Positions 14,215 to 22,210 of a DNA stretch of 25,308 bases are shown here, one piece after another. Location of the stretch: contig JAQVWB010000005.1 of the NCBI GenBank assembly GCA_028698695.1, positions 1 to 25,308 on the forward strand. The letters run 5' to 3'. Source of the DNA: Syntrophomonadaceae bacterium (GTDB taxonomy: Bacteria > Bacillota > Syntrophomonadia > Syntrophomonadales > Syntrophomonadaceae). The notes below the pieces were generated by a model, which had not been told where the DNA came from, did not search any database, and worked only from the letters and a program-made list of their open reading frames with translations. How positions within the stretch are numbered: position 1 is the first letter of the stretch; each line of letters opens with the position of its first letter. Made by a program: the position numbers and the translations under genes.

Positions 14215-15054
14215 CTACTTCTCAAAGAATACTGAAAAGGTCCCTGCCCCAACATGGGAGCCTATTACTGGTCCTATTTCACCAATAATAACTTCTCTGA
14301 CCCCAAACTTATCTTTTATTATTCTACTGAGATAATCAGCAATTTCAGGAACAGCACTATGAGATATTCCAACGGTTTGATTGGACAGATCAGTACTGTT
14401 GCTCTCTATAATTTTTATCAGCTTGTGCTGAGCACCCTTCAATCCCCGCGCCTTGTCATAAGGCTTAATAAAGCCTCCCTCATCCATGTGAAGGACTGGC
14501 TTGATATCCAATACATCAGCCATTAATCCTTTGGTTTTGGAAATACGTCCGCCTTTAATCAGGCATTCCAGATTACCGACAACGAATATACATTGCATAT
14601 GCGTTTGCATCTCTTCCAGTCTTTGCAGAATACTATTTATATCGGCTCCATGCTCAGCCATACGGGCTGCTTCTATTACCAGTAATCCCATTCCTATTGA
14701 AGCCTTAAGTGAATCAAAGACATGCAGGCGGGGATTATTAAGATTCTTTTGAGCCAAAACGCCCCCCTGATAAGTGCCGGAAAGGCCGGAAGACATATGA
14801 ATAGCAATGACTTCCGAACCATCAGCCAGAGCCTGGGTATAAACCCGGGTTATATCTTCAACAGCTGGTTGACTGGTATGAGGCAGCACTGGGGCTGACT
14901 TCAAAATACTATAAAACTCATCGTTGTTGATTTCTCCAGGCTTGTAAACCCGGTCTCCAAAGCTTACCGTTAAATGGGCCAGGTTAATACCGTACTGTTT
15001 CAGCAGTTCATCCGGTAAATCACAGCAATTATCACTCACGATTTTTATGCCCAC
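14215..15054 (-). CDS. DegV family fatty-acid-binding protein
   Basis: A 279-residue DegV-family protein. The start GIKIVSDNCCDLPDELL replaces the more usual TDSTxDLP signature. The fatty-acid site region shows HTSQPAVEDI (threonine-serine-glutamine-proline), IHMSSGLSGTYQG and DSLKASIGMGLLV, then GRISK. The family binds long-chain fatty acids; in Firmicutes the FakB proteins of this family present them to the kinase FakA. No fakA is in the window. I prefer the GTG at 15054 over the ATG at 15075: the AAGGAGG site lies between the two and 8 bases before the GTG. The MFS gene converges on it at the 3' end. Confidence 0.9.
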   Translation of the reverse strand: MGIKIVSDNCCDLPDELLKQYGINLAHLTVSFGDRVYKPGEINNDEFYSILKSAPVLPHTSQPAVEDITRVYTQALADGSEVIAIHMSSGLSGTYQGGVLAQKNLNNPRLHVFDSLKASIGMGLLVIEAARMAEHGADINSILQRLEEMQTHMQCIFVVGNLECLIKGGRISKTKGLMADVLDIKPVLHMDEGGFIKPYDKARGLKGAQHKLIKIIESNSTDLSNQTVGISHSAVPEIADYLSRIIKDKFGVREVIIGEIGPVIGSHVGAGTFSVFFEK

Positions 15055-15182
15055 CAGCAGAACCTCCTTACTCATCAGTTATTAATTCTATGTGTATGCA
15101 TAGAGCATAATTCCCTGCACACGTAATTAATTCCTCTTTATGGGATGGTTGGTTCATAATTAGCCTTGCCTGAAATCTATTC

Positions 15183-15220
15183 ATCACAATTTTGTTAAAA
15201 AACTTTTATCTTTTTGTGAT
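15183..15220. promoter_or_regulatory. Inverted repeat in the DegV/DUF5692 divergent region
   Basis: ATCACAA (15183-15189) and TTGTGAT (15214-15220) are complementary with a 24-base gap that is AT-rich. A TTGTTA-N17-TGTGAT promoter candidate for the DUF5692 gene overlaps it. It may be an operator or the footprint of two half-sites; evidence is modest. Confidence 0.3.
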
Positions 15221-15301
15221 ACTCGGGTTTTATCATATATTTAACAAATTCGCGCGAAGGTTTTGAATGGGGAAATAAATTTGTTTCAGGGAGGTTATGA
15301 T

Positions 15302-16276
15302 ATGTTTGTTTTCTCTGAAGGGGTATCAGCATTAAGTGTCTGGGGTGTTTGGGTCCTGGTGTTTGTAGCCCTGTTTGGCTTTAATGAAATTACCCGAAGA
15401 TGGAAATGGATCGGCTTTTTCAGTTTCGTTGTATTACCGGCCATACTCTCAGTATTGTGGTTCACAGTCCTAAAGGATACTACTTATACCGACTGGTTTC
15501 ATTTGGCCAAGGTTTATTCTTCTACTGCCGGATGTATCGGTTTCTGGTGCATCAGACATGTTAAGTTAACTAATAAGAAAACTGGTAAGGTATGGACCCT
15601 GGCTGAGCAAAAATGGGCGTTATGTTTTCCACCGTTAATTCTGGCCATCAATATTATAGAAGCAGTAATCCGTGACTTTCAGGTTGGCCTGCAATATGCC
15701 GGCGGCGGAATATTAGTAGATGAGGCCATGTTTGTTCTCGGCGGACCATGGAATTATATGAACGGAATTGCCGGCATTTTGAACATCATTGCCATCACCG
15801 GATGGTTTGGAATCGTCATAAGAAAGAAAACCGCCAAAGACGGAAGCAAGGATATGCTATGGCCGGATATGTTATGGTTCTGGATAATAGCTTATGATCT
15901 TTGGAATTTTGCTTACACATACAACTGTCTGCCCGGACATTCCTGGTATTGTGGTTTTGCTTTACTGTTAGCTCCGACCCTTTGTGCATTCACAGTTGGT
16001 AAAGGAGCCTGGTTGCAGCATCGTGCCCAGACTCTGGCCTTATGGTGCATGTTTGCCCAGACATTCCCGGCATTTATTGACCAGGGTGCCTATGCAGTTG
16101 CATCAGCTTACAATCCTTCGGTGATGTTTGCCTGGAGTTTTGCAGCTCTGTTATCTAATATAGCTGTAATAGCTTATATGATTTACAAGATTGTCAAAAC
16201 CAGAAGAAATCCTTATACAGGCGAACTATTTACCGACCTGAAGGGATATCAGGCCATCAAGGCTCTGGCAGAATAA
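15302..16276 (+). CDS. DUF5692 family membrane protein
   Basis: A 324-residue integral membrane protein with about eight hydrophobic segments. I associate it with DUF5692 through PDMLWFWIIAYDLWNFAYTYNCLPGHSWYCGFALLLAPT, a Trp-rich region, and IIEAVIRDFQ. The ATG at 15302 has GGGAGG at the right distance; a TTG at 15263 would add 13 residues without a site. Basic segments such as RKKTAKDGSK are expected in the cytoplasm. No enzymatic motif is visible and the role of the family is unknown to me. A perfect hairpin follows 25 bases after the stop. Confidence 0.75.
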   Translation: MFVFSEGVSALSVWGVWVLVFVALFGFNEITRRWKWIGFFSFVVLPAILSVLWFTVLKDTTYTDWFHLAKVYSSTAGCIGFWCIRHVKLTNKKTGKVWTLAEQKWALCFPPLILAINIIEAVIRDFQVGLQYAGGGILVDEAMFVLGGPWNYMNGIAGILNIIAITGWFGIVIRKKTAKDGSKDMLWPDMLWFWIIAYDLWNFAYTYNCLPGHSWYCGFALLLAPTLCAFTVGKGAWLQHRAQTLALWCMFAQTFPAFIDQGAYAVASAYNPSVMFAWSFAALLSNIAVIAYMIYKIVKTRRNPYTGELFTDLKGYQAIKALAE

Positions 16277-16301
16277 TAAATCTCTGTTAAAGTACTGCAA
16301 A

Positions 16302-16336
16302 AATGCGACAGGGGGACAGTTTTCCCCTGTCGCATT
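16302..16336. terminator. Perfect 13-bp hairpin after the DUF5692 gene
   Basis: AATGCGACAGGGG (16302-16314) and CCCCTGTCGCATT (16324-16336) enclose a 9-nt loop containing GACAGTTTT. The following bases are only moderately T-rich. It fits a terminator, and also resembles hairpins at 10613 and 11943, so it may be a mobile or dispersed repeat used as one. Confidence 0.6.
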
Positions 16337-16473
16337 GTCTGTTTATACTTCAATATAGAGCTATCCTTGTTTAGCATTCCTGAGTAATATTTGGAAAAAA
16401 GGAAAATATATTCCCCGCGCAGAATACTATAAAAATATCAAAATATTTTGAAATTGGAACAGGAGGGATTAAC

Positions 16474-17706
16474 ATCAGCCAGAATTCCTGGGTCAAGAAA
16501 GAGATTGAACTATGGCACAGTGAAGGATTAATCAGTTCCGAACAGGCACAGTTGTTATCCAATCGTTATCCGGATAGAGAATTACGTACAGTTAACATAT
16601 TACCCACGCTGGGTGCTATACTTCTCGGAGTTGGTATTATTCTGTTTTTTGCAGCTAATTGGCCGGTTATACCGGTAGCGGCGAAGTTGATATTGATTTT
16701 ATCGGTATTGTTCTCTTGCCACTATTTTGCTTATAAATATCGTTATGAAAAAGATCAGGTCTGGTTGGGCAATAGTTTGCTGCTGCTGGGAGGAATATTA
16801 TTCGGAGCAGCCATTTTTTTAATTGCCCAGATTTATCATATTAATGCGTATTATCCTAATGGGATTTTATTCTGGGGACTGGGAGTTCTACTAATGGCAT
16901 GGGTTACCGGAGAAAGAGCAGTGACGGTTCTCTCCATTTTATTATTGCTGGCATGGACTATTATTGACGGCAGTGAAACTCATCCACTGATACCCTGGTT
17001 GCATCTGCTGATTTTATTTCTGCTGGCTTTTCCTCTGGCTTATCGCGTACGCAGTGCCGGTGCGGTTTTCCTTTGTCAGGTGTGGCTGGTAATACTGCTG
17101 TTGATGAGTATGCCCTCAAACTATGAACATATAATTCCGCTGGTTATGATGTTGCTGGGTTCGGCTTTTTTCCTGCGGGGACGACATGGTGAAGACTTGT
17201 ACAGTTTGTTGTATGTGGCTACAGGTCTGATTATAGTTCTGACAACCATGCTTATATTCTTATTTGTTTCTGATTGGGATTTATTATATGTTATTACACC
17301 TGCGGTAGTATTATTGGGTGCGATGCTGGCAGGATTGATTACTTTGTTGCTGTTACCCGCCTACCGCCATATACGCATGGAAATAGCGGCGGTGGGGTTA
17401 ATCAATCTTATGTTTATCTGCTATTTAACCATACCAATACCACATTTGTTCATATATTTCGTGTTGTTTACAGCTATCATATTAGTCATATTAAGAGGTG
17501 CCGGGCAACATAATCCGGTTATGTTAAACCTGGGGCTGGTATTTTTCTATGCAGCAGTACTGCGTGGCTATTTTGATTATGCTTCCCGCTATATGGATCG
17601 CAGTCTTTTCTTTATGATAGGAGGCATCATACTGTTGTTAATGGGTTGGTGGCTTAATCGTCAGCGTGACAAAATAGTTTCCAGCTGGAGGGAAGAGCAT
17701 GAATAA
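16474..17706 (+). CDS. DUF2157 membrane protein, probable ATC start
   Basis: A membrane protein of about 410 residues. The N-terminal soluble part (WVKKEIELWHSEGLISSEQAQLL) matches the start of DUF2157 proteins and is encoded upstream of the first ordinary start codon in the frame (TTG at 16552). Between the in-frame stop at 16381 and that TTG there is no ATG, GTG or TTG. A perfect AGGAGGG site at 16461-16467 lies 6 bases before an in-frame ATC (16474), so I place the start there; a sequencing or assembly error for ATG is the alternative. About ten hydrophobic segments follow, starting with ILPTLGAILLGVGIILFFAANW. The last codons overlap the GDYXXLXY gene by 8 bases. Function unknown. Confidence 0.8.
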   Translation: MSQNSWVKKEIELWHSEGLISSEQAQLLSNRYPDRELRTVNILPTLGAILLGVGIILFFAANWPVIPVAAKLILILSVLFSCHYFAYKYRYEKDQVWLGNSLLLLGGILFGAAIFLIAQIYHINAYYPNGILFWGLGVLLMAWVTGERAVTVLSILLLLAWTIIDGSETHPLIPWLHLLILFLLAFPLAYRVRSAGAVFLCQVWLVILLLMSMPSNYEHIIPLVMMLLGSAFFLRGRHGEDLYSLLYVATGLIIVLTTMLIFLFVSDWDLLYVITPAVVLLGAMLAGLITLLLLPAYRHIRMEIAAVGLINLMFICYLTIPIPHLFIYFVLFTAIILVILRGAGQHNPVMLNLGLVFFYAAVLRGYFDYASRYMDRSLFFMIGGIILLLMGWWLNRQRDKIVSSWREEHE

Positions 17707-18259
17707 AAAAACTTTTTATTTGGTTGTATCAATTCAGGCATTGTTTCTGGCAGGTATGATTCTACTTAATCAATCCATATTATGGTGTGGACAGGAAGTC
17801 ATTCTTAAAACTGAACCCATTGATCCGTACAGTCTGTTCAGCGGGGAATATGTTTCCCTGAGGTATGAAGTTTCCCATATTCCTCTGGATAAAGTTCAAC
17901 ACCCTGATCTGAATGATATAACCAGGGCGGCAGAGTATTATACCCGGGGAAGCAGGGTATTTGTACAGATGGAAAAGCGGGGAGAAGAATGGCAGACAGT
18001 CAAAATCAGCAAAAAGCGCAAAGATATGAAGGGTAATCTGTATATGGCGGCAAGAGTAGAATGGATTACAAATTGGGCTGAGGGAAGAAAGACAGTAATC
18101 CCGCAGATGACGGTTGATTACGGTATTGAGAGTTATTATACCCCGGAAGGTACTGCCCGTAATTATGAAAGGGTCGAAATGCGGGGACTGAAGGTAAAAG
18201 TCGCTGTGGATTCCTGGGGACGCAGTAAAATAATAGAGTTGATACCGCCTGATAAATAG
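17699..18259 (+). CDS. GDYXXLXY domain protein
   Basis: A 186-residue protein with an N-terminal membrane anchor (FYLVVSIQALFLAGMILLNQSI, about 6-27) and a predicted extracytoplasmic domain. The family motif appears as SGEYVSLRYEVS (about 48-59), close to the GDYxxLxY consensus, with PIDPYSLFSGEY typical of the segment just before it. These proteins are regularly encoded next to DUF2157/DUF4401 membrane proteins, as here, and the 8-base overlap points to coupled translation and probably a complex. The molecular role is unknown. The old-yellow-enzyme-like gene follows after 58 bases. Confidence 0.88.
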   Translation: MNKKTFYLVVSIQALFLAGMILLNQSILWCGQEVILKTEPIDPYSLFSGEYVSLRYEVSHIPLDKVQHPDLNDITRAAEYYTRGSRVFVQMEKRGEEWQTVKISKKRKDMKGNLYMAARVEWITNWAEGRKTVIPQMTVDYGIESYYTPEGTARNYERVEMRGLKVKVAVDSWGRSKIIELIPPDK

Positions 18260-18317
18260 CAGTCTCGGACGGTTCTTTTGCCTGCCGAATGTATTTAAGC
18301 AAGGGGAATAAAGACAG

Positions 18318-20480
18318 ATGAGTTTTACACATTTATTTGAACCGGGATATATCGGAAATTGCCGCGTTAAAAATCGCATTATAATGGCACCAATAGGCAA
18401 TATCAACATGGCCGATCCAATTGGCAGGCCATTGCCTAAAATGATTGATTATTTTGTGGAGAGAGCGCGGGGCGGAACTGGTCTGCTTATTACCGGTTTG
18501 ATACCAGTCTCATTTGGCATAGACCCGACTATTTCCGAAGATAATGATACCAGCTATTTCCCGAGAATTGATGGCTCTTCACGTACTCGTCTGGCGGGAT
18601 GGCGTGATTTGATTGCCGGAGTTCATGCTTATGATGCCCGCCTGTTTATACAGTTAACCGCAGGATTAGGCAGGGTAGGCTCACCAGAGTCTATGCTGAA
18701 AGGGAAAATACTCAAGTCTGCATCTCTGAACCGTAATTTTTACGTGCCTCAACTACCGCATTTTCCCTTTTCTGATCGAGCAATTAAAAAAATGGTGAAA
18801 AGCTTTGGACAAAGTGCTATTAATGCCAAAGTATCCGGAGCAGATGGCATACAACTACATGGACATGAAGGATATCTAATGGATCAATTGACTTCCCAGC
18901 CATGGAATCGGCGTAAACTGGGAAGATATCGTAACCGTTATCAGTTTGCTTTGGATGTGGTTGCTGAAATTCAAAGAGCTTGTGGAGAGGAATTCCCTAT
19001 CATTTACCGCATAGATCTAACTCAGGGTTTACGGGAAAGTTATGGGGAGAAAATATTTAAACAGCGTTTTCGTGGTATAGAGAGAAGTGTACAGGAAGGC
19101 CTGGAATTTTGCAGGGAACTGGCTTCAGCTGGAGTAGCAGCTTTTGATGTAGATAAAGGATGTTATGATAATTGGTTTTATCCTCATCCTCCAGCTTATT
19201 TTGATGATATTCCCTATGTAGAAGAAACTGCCGGCAAACTGAAAAGTTATTTTGACCAGCATCAGGTTAAGGCCCGCATAATTGCTGTTGGCAAGCTGGG
19301 GCGTCCGGAGCGGGCAGAAGAAGTATTGGAGCAGGGATGGGCTGATTTTGTTATGCTGGGTAGGCCCTTGCTGGCCGATCCATACTGGCCTCAAAAGGTA
19401 AGAGAAGGGCGTATCAGAGAAATAATTCATTGTATCGGAGACCAGGAAGGTTGTATTCAATCTTTTATTTTAGGAGGACATCCCTGCTGTGCCGTAAATG
19501 CCTATACCGGATTTGAGGATACCAAAAAGCTTACTCCGGCCAGTAGAATCAAAACGGTAGCAGTAGTAGGCGCAGGGCCTGCTGGTTGTGAAGCAGCCAG
19601 AACTGCTTTAGCCCGGGGACATCAGGTAACCTTGTTTGAAAAAAAAGCTCAAATTGGTGGCCAGCTGATTATCGGAGCTTCGATGAGGATAAAGCATGAC
19701 TTGGCAACCTATTTATCCAATCTTCAATATCAGATGCAGCAACTGGCAGCCCAGGGATTGGATTTAAGACTGGGTCAGGAAGCAACCCTGACAGATTTGA
19801 AAGAAAAATATGAGGTTATTATTTGTGGAACTGGTCTGCATGCAGGTATGCCTGTTATAGAAGGGATGGATGCAATGCCTCATGCGGAAGTAAGGCAGTT
19901 TTTATCAGCAGGGATGCAACTTCCGCCCGAAGCTAAACGGGTAACCATAGTTGGCGGGGGATTAACCGGCTGTGAATTAGCATATACCCTGGTCAGTGAA
20001 AGAAAGGTTGAAGTAACCCTGGTAGAACGGCAGGACAATTTAATGAGCGGAGTAGTTCAAGCTAACCGGGCTATGCTGCTTTGGATGCTGATGGGTAAAG
20101 GCTCGCCTGGTAAAATGCCCCCATTAACTAATCCGGTGTCAGCCTATACCAGTTCTGAAGTAATCAGAATTGAAACAGGAAAAGTACTGATTAAGGCCAA
20201 CAGAAAAAGAAAGGATCCTTATACACCCTGGCAAACACTTATTCCTGATAATATACATAATCCATTTGACAAAAAACTTAAGCAGACAGATGTTGAGACG
20301 ATCAGTCTTGAGACAGATTATTTGATATTTGCCACCGGCGGGCAGAGCAATTATGACCTATATTATCAATTGTTGGAGACCAATGCTGCTCCTGAAGTTT
20401 ATTGTGTAGGTGATGCGCAGCACCCGGCCAGGGTCTGGGAAGCCGTAACCAGTGCCAATGAGGTGGCCAGGTTTATTTAA
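18318..20480 (+). CDS. Old-yellow-enzyme/2,4-dienoyl-CoA reductase-like flavoprotein
   Basis: A 720-residue flavoenzyme. Residues 1-365 form an FMN-binding TIM barrel (NRIIMAPIGN, HGHEGYLMDQL, IIAVGKLGRPERAEEVLEQGWADFVMLGRPLLADP). Residues 370-395 are the iron-sulfur loop. Residues 412-720 contain FAD/NAD(P)-binding Rossmann folds (VAVVGAGPAGCEAARTA and VTIVGGGLTGCELA) and end with YCVGDAQHP. The order is that of 2,4-dienoyl-CoA reductase and trimethylamine dehydrogenase. The expected cluster spacing Cys-x2-Cys-x3-Cys-x11-Cys is present as Cys372, Asp375, Cys379 and Cys391, so one ligand is Asp. The substrate could be an enoyl-CoA or another activated alkene. The ATG has AGGGG about 11 bases upstream. 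It may be cotranscribed with the DUF2157 pair. Confidence 0.88.
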   Translation: MSFTHLFEPGYIGNCRVKNRIIMAPIGNINMADPIGRPLPKMIDYFVERARGGTGLLITGLIPVSFGIDPTISEDNDTSYFPRIDGSSRTRLAGWRDLIAGVHAYDARLFIQLTAGLGRVGSPESMLKGKILKSASLNRNFYVPQLPHFPFSDRAIKKMVKSFGQSAINAKVSGADGIQLHGHEGYLMDQLTSQPWNRRKLGRYRNRYQFALDVVAEIQRACGEEFPIIYRIDLTQGLRESYGEKIFKQRFRGIERSVQEGLEFCRELASAGVAAFDVDKGCYDNWFYPHPPAYFDDIPYVEETAGKLKSYFDQHQVKARIIAVGKLGRPERAEEVLEQGWADFVMLGRPLLADPYWPQKVREGRIREIIHCIGDQEGCIQSFILGGHPCCAVNAYTGFEDTKKLTPASRIKTVAVVGAGPAGCEAARTALARGHQVTLFEKKAQIGGQLIIGASMRIKHDLATYLSNLQYQMQQLAAQGLDLRLGQEATLTDLKEKYEVIICGTGLHAGMPVIEGMDAMPHAEVRQFLSAGMQLPPEAKRVTIVGGGLTGCELAYTLVSERKVEVTLVERQDNLMSGVVQANRAMLLWMLMGKGSPGKMPPLTNPVSAYTSSEVIRIETGKVLIKANRKRKDPYTPWQTLIPDNIHNPFDKKLKQTDVETISLETDYLIFATGGQSNYDLYYQLLETNAAPEVYCVGDAQHPARVWEAVTSANEVARFI

Positions 20481-20510
20481 AAGTGGAATAAACGATTAAA
20501 AAATTACCGG

Positions 20511-20539
20511 TTGACGATTAGGTCAGCTAATGGTACCAT
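20511..20539 (+). promoter_or_regulatory. Promoter for the tandem riboswitch leader
   Basis: TTGACG (20511-20516) and TACCAT (20534-20539) are exactly 17 bases apart. The start point near 20546 would put the first aptamer at the very 5' end of the transcript. Confidence 0.7.
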
Positions 20540-20547
20540 TTTAGCAA

Positions 20548-20645
20548 CGACTCCGAGTTTGTGAATCTAAGGTCAAGGTACTATGATTGGCAAACCGATG
20601 GGTGCAATGGGAAACAATTGCGCCTCCCGTTTGGAAAGGAGCCCA
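20548..20645 (+). ncRNA. Moco-type riboswitch, copy 1
   Basis: The 3' half shows the Moco RNA signature: CCGATGGGTGCAAT, a loop GGGAAACA, ATTGCGCCTCCCGT and then TTGGAAAGGAG, like the leader of E. coli moaA. The closing stem is CTCC (20551-20554) with GGAG (20638-20641). The class senses molybdenum cofactor, or its tungsten form. A terminator hairpin follows at 20666. The downstream transporter and DUF364 genes fit molybdate or tungstate metabolism. Confidence 0.88.
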
Positions 20646-20665
20646 CGTATACACAGCAGATTTAT

Positions 20666-20703
20666 CGAACGGTGTGCTCTTATTGTCGCCGTTCGCTTTT
20701 TTA
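20666..20703 (+). terminator. Terminator after riboswitch 1
   Basis: CGAACGG (20666-20672) and CCGTTCG (20689-20695) form the stem, followed by CTTTTTTATAATTT. It can act as the expression platform of the first aptamer. Confidence 0.75.
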
Positions 20704-20714
20704 TAATTTAATAA

Positions 20715-20812
20715 TCGCCTCCGAGTTTGCGGAGCTAAGGTTGATTACTAAGGTTTGCAGACCGATGGGTACAACGGGAAACGGTTGTGCCTCCCGTATT
20801 GGAAAGGAGGGC
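20715..20812 (+). ncRNA. Moco-type riboswitch, copy 2
   Basis: A second aptamer with the same layout as copy 1: CCTCCGAGTTTG, then CCGATGGGTACAAC, loop GGGAAACG, GTTGTGCCTCCCGT and ATTGGAAAGGAGG. The inner stem keeps pairing while two base pairs differ from copy 1 (G-C against A-T, and T-A against C-G), which supports a conserved structure. It is followed by its own terminator at 20841. Confidence 0.88.
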
Positions 20813-20840
20813 TCTACGACTTAACTAAAGGTCTGAATAG

Positions 20841-20875
20841 CCATGTATCCTTGCCGGAACATGGTTTTTGTTTTT
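20841..20875 (+). terminator. Terminator after riboswitch 2
   Basis: CCATGT (20841-20846) and ACATGG (20859-20864) form a stem directly followed by TTTTTGTTTTT. An outer pair, GTCTGAAT (20831-20838) with ATTCAGAC (20879-20886), encloses both hairpin and T-run. Confidence 0.7.
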
Positions 20876-20909
20876 ATAATTCAGACATCCAATCCCAATC
20901 TTTTTCATT

Positions 20910-20940
20910 CCCGCTTACACTGTAGGCGGGACCTTTTTTT
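20910..20940 (+). terminator. Third terminator in the leader
   Basis: CCCGCTTAC (20910-20918) and GTAGGCGGG (20922-20930) pair with one G-T, followed by ACC and seven T. It is the strongest of the three and lies after both aptamers. Either it is also riboswitch-controlled or the transporter has its own promoter downstream. Confidence 0.8.
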
Positions 20941-20948
20941 CTGATATA

Positions 20949-20977
20949 AGTTTATATTATTATTTTTAAAGTATAAT
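20949..20977 (+). promoter_or_regulatory. Possible secondary promoter for the transporter gene
   Basis: A perfect TATAAT (20972-20977) lies downstream of the third terminator. The best -35 at 17-base spacing (AGTTTA, 20949-20954) is poor, so this is tentative. If used, it would bypass both riboswitches. Confidence 0.35.
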
Positions 20978-21013
20978 AAATAGGAGTTAACCATAGTTTA
21001 TGGAGCTATAACT

Positions 21014-22156
21014 GTGAATAATAAGGGCAAAGACCTTGAAAAACCTGAATATTCGCTGTTGCATGAAGTATCGGGCTCTCTGGGAGACCTGGGGACTCTG
21101 TTGCCTTATGTATTGGCAGTAATTGCTGTAGCCGGGCTTAGTTCTGCTTCGGTATTTATGGGATTTGGTATATTTTATCTGTTCAGTGGCTGGTTTTATA
21201 GCATGCCAATGGCGGTGCAACCTATGAAAGCCGCCTCAGCGGCCATTATCGTACAGGGCGCTTCACCGGCGGAAGTTGCGGCAGGAGGTATTGCTATTGG
21301 ATTAATTCTGCTGTTATTTGGTTGGTCCGGTATGATTGGCAGGATAGCGCGTCTCACCCCGCCGGGAGTAGTAGGCGGGATTCAGCTTGGATTGGGAGTA
21401 TCGCTGGCAATTTTAGGCTTAAAAATGATTGCAACCCAGCCGGTTCTGGGATTCTCCTGTTTGCTGGTTATGCTGATATTATTGTTTCGCTATTCCAAGA
21501 GCCCGGCAGCTTTAATTGTGCTGGCAGGTGGTACGGCAGTATCACTGATACTAAGTGGGGGAGTATCCATTGAGGTGGTAAATATTGGTTGGCATCTTCC
21601 TGATACAGTGATTCCCTCTATGCGGGATTTTAAAAAAGGGATATTGATGTTGGCATTGCCCCAACTCCCCATTACTTTGACTAATGCTGTATTGGTGACC
21701 AGTCTGATTACAAAGGAGTTATATCCTAAGAGTGCCGACCGGGCCAGTGAGAAGAATTTGTGCCTGACCATGGGGGGAGCCAATTTGTTAATGGCGCCTC
21801 TGGGCGGCTTTATGATGTGTCATGGCAGCGGAGGAATAACGGCTCATTATCGTTATGGAGGGCGTACTGCTATGACCGTTGTAATTATTGGCATGCTCCT
21901 TTTACTAACAGGTGTTTTACTGGGTGATGATGCCGTAATACTGTTGCGTCTGATTCCTGAAGCTATATTAGGGGCTTTATTATTTTACAGTGGTATAGAT
22001 TTGGCTATGGCAACCCGTAACATGGATGAACATCAGGGCTTATTTCTGGTTTTAATAGTGGCAGCACTTACCATTGGATTAAATCCGGCGGTAGCTTTTA
22101 TTGCCGGTATAGTGATTTATTTAATTGAACGGCAAGGCTGGATCAGATTAGGCTAA
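21014..22156 (+). CDS. MOT1-like molybdate transporter (sulfate/molybdate family)
   Basis: A 380-residue membrane protein with about 10-11 hydrophobic segments. Family signatures of MOT1-type permeases are HEVSGSLGDLGTLLPYVLAV near the N-terminus, MAVQPMKAASAAIIVQGAS, LPQLPITLTNAVLVTSLITKELYP, and PLGGFMMCHGSGGITAHYRYGGRT. MOT1 proteins import molybdate (possibly tungstate) at high affinity. The start is GTG with TGGAG 8 bases upstream. The tandem Moco-type riboswitches in its leader directly support a role in Mo/W homeostasis: cofactor excess would shut down uptake. DUF364 follows after 54 bases and is probably cotranscribed. Confidence 0.9.
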   Translation: MNNKGKDLEKPEYSLLHEVSGSLGDLGTLLPYVLAVIAVAGLSSASVFMGFGIFYLFSGWFYSMPMAVQPMKAASAAIIVQGASPAEVAAGGIAIGLILLLFGWSGMIGRIARLTPPGVVGGIQLGLGVSLAILGLKMIATQPVLGFSCLLVMLILLFRYSKSPAALIVLAGGTAVSLILSGGVSIEVVNIGWHLPDTVIPSMRDFKKGILMLALPQLPITLTNAVLVTSLITKELYPKSADRASEKNLCLTMGGANLLMAPLGGFMMCHGSGGITAHYRYGGRTAMTVVIIGMLLLLTGVLLGDDAVILLRLIPEAILGALLFYSGIDLAMATRNMDEHQGLFLVLIVAALTIGLNPAVAFIAGIVIYLIERQGWIRLG

Positions 22157-22210
22157 GATTATAGAGACAAGGTTAAATAAGTAAAACATTATGAGAGAAG
22201 GTGCAGTAAA

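Noticed and set aside
14254..14752. Two plus-strand frames opposite the DegV gene
   Set aside because: Both are antisense to a well-supported protein, with no ribosome binding sites or recognisable domains.
17780..18409. 209-codon minus-strand frame over the GDYXXLXY gene
   Set aside because: Rich in Cys, Phe, Ile and Pro without any domain; it is the shadow of a clear plus-strand gene.
20561..20824. Frame of 87 codons across the tandem aptamers
   Set aside because: It overlays both riboswitches and the first terminator; structure and covariation between copies argue for RNA function.
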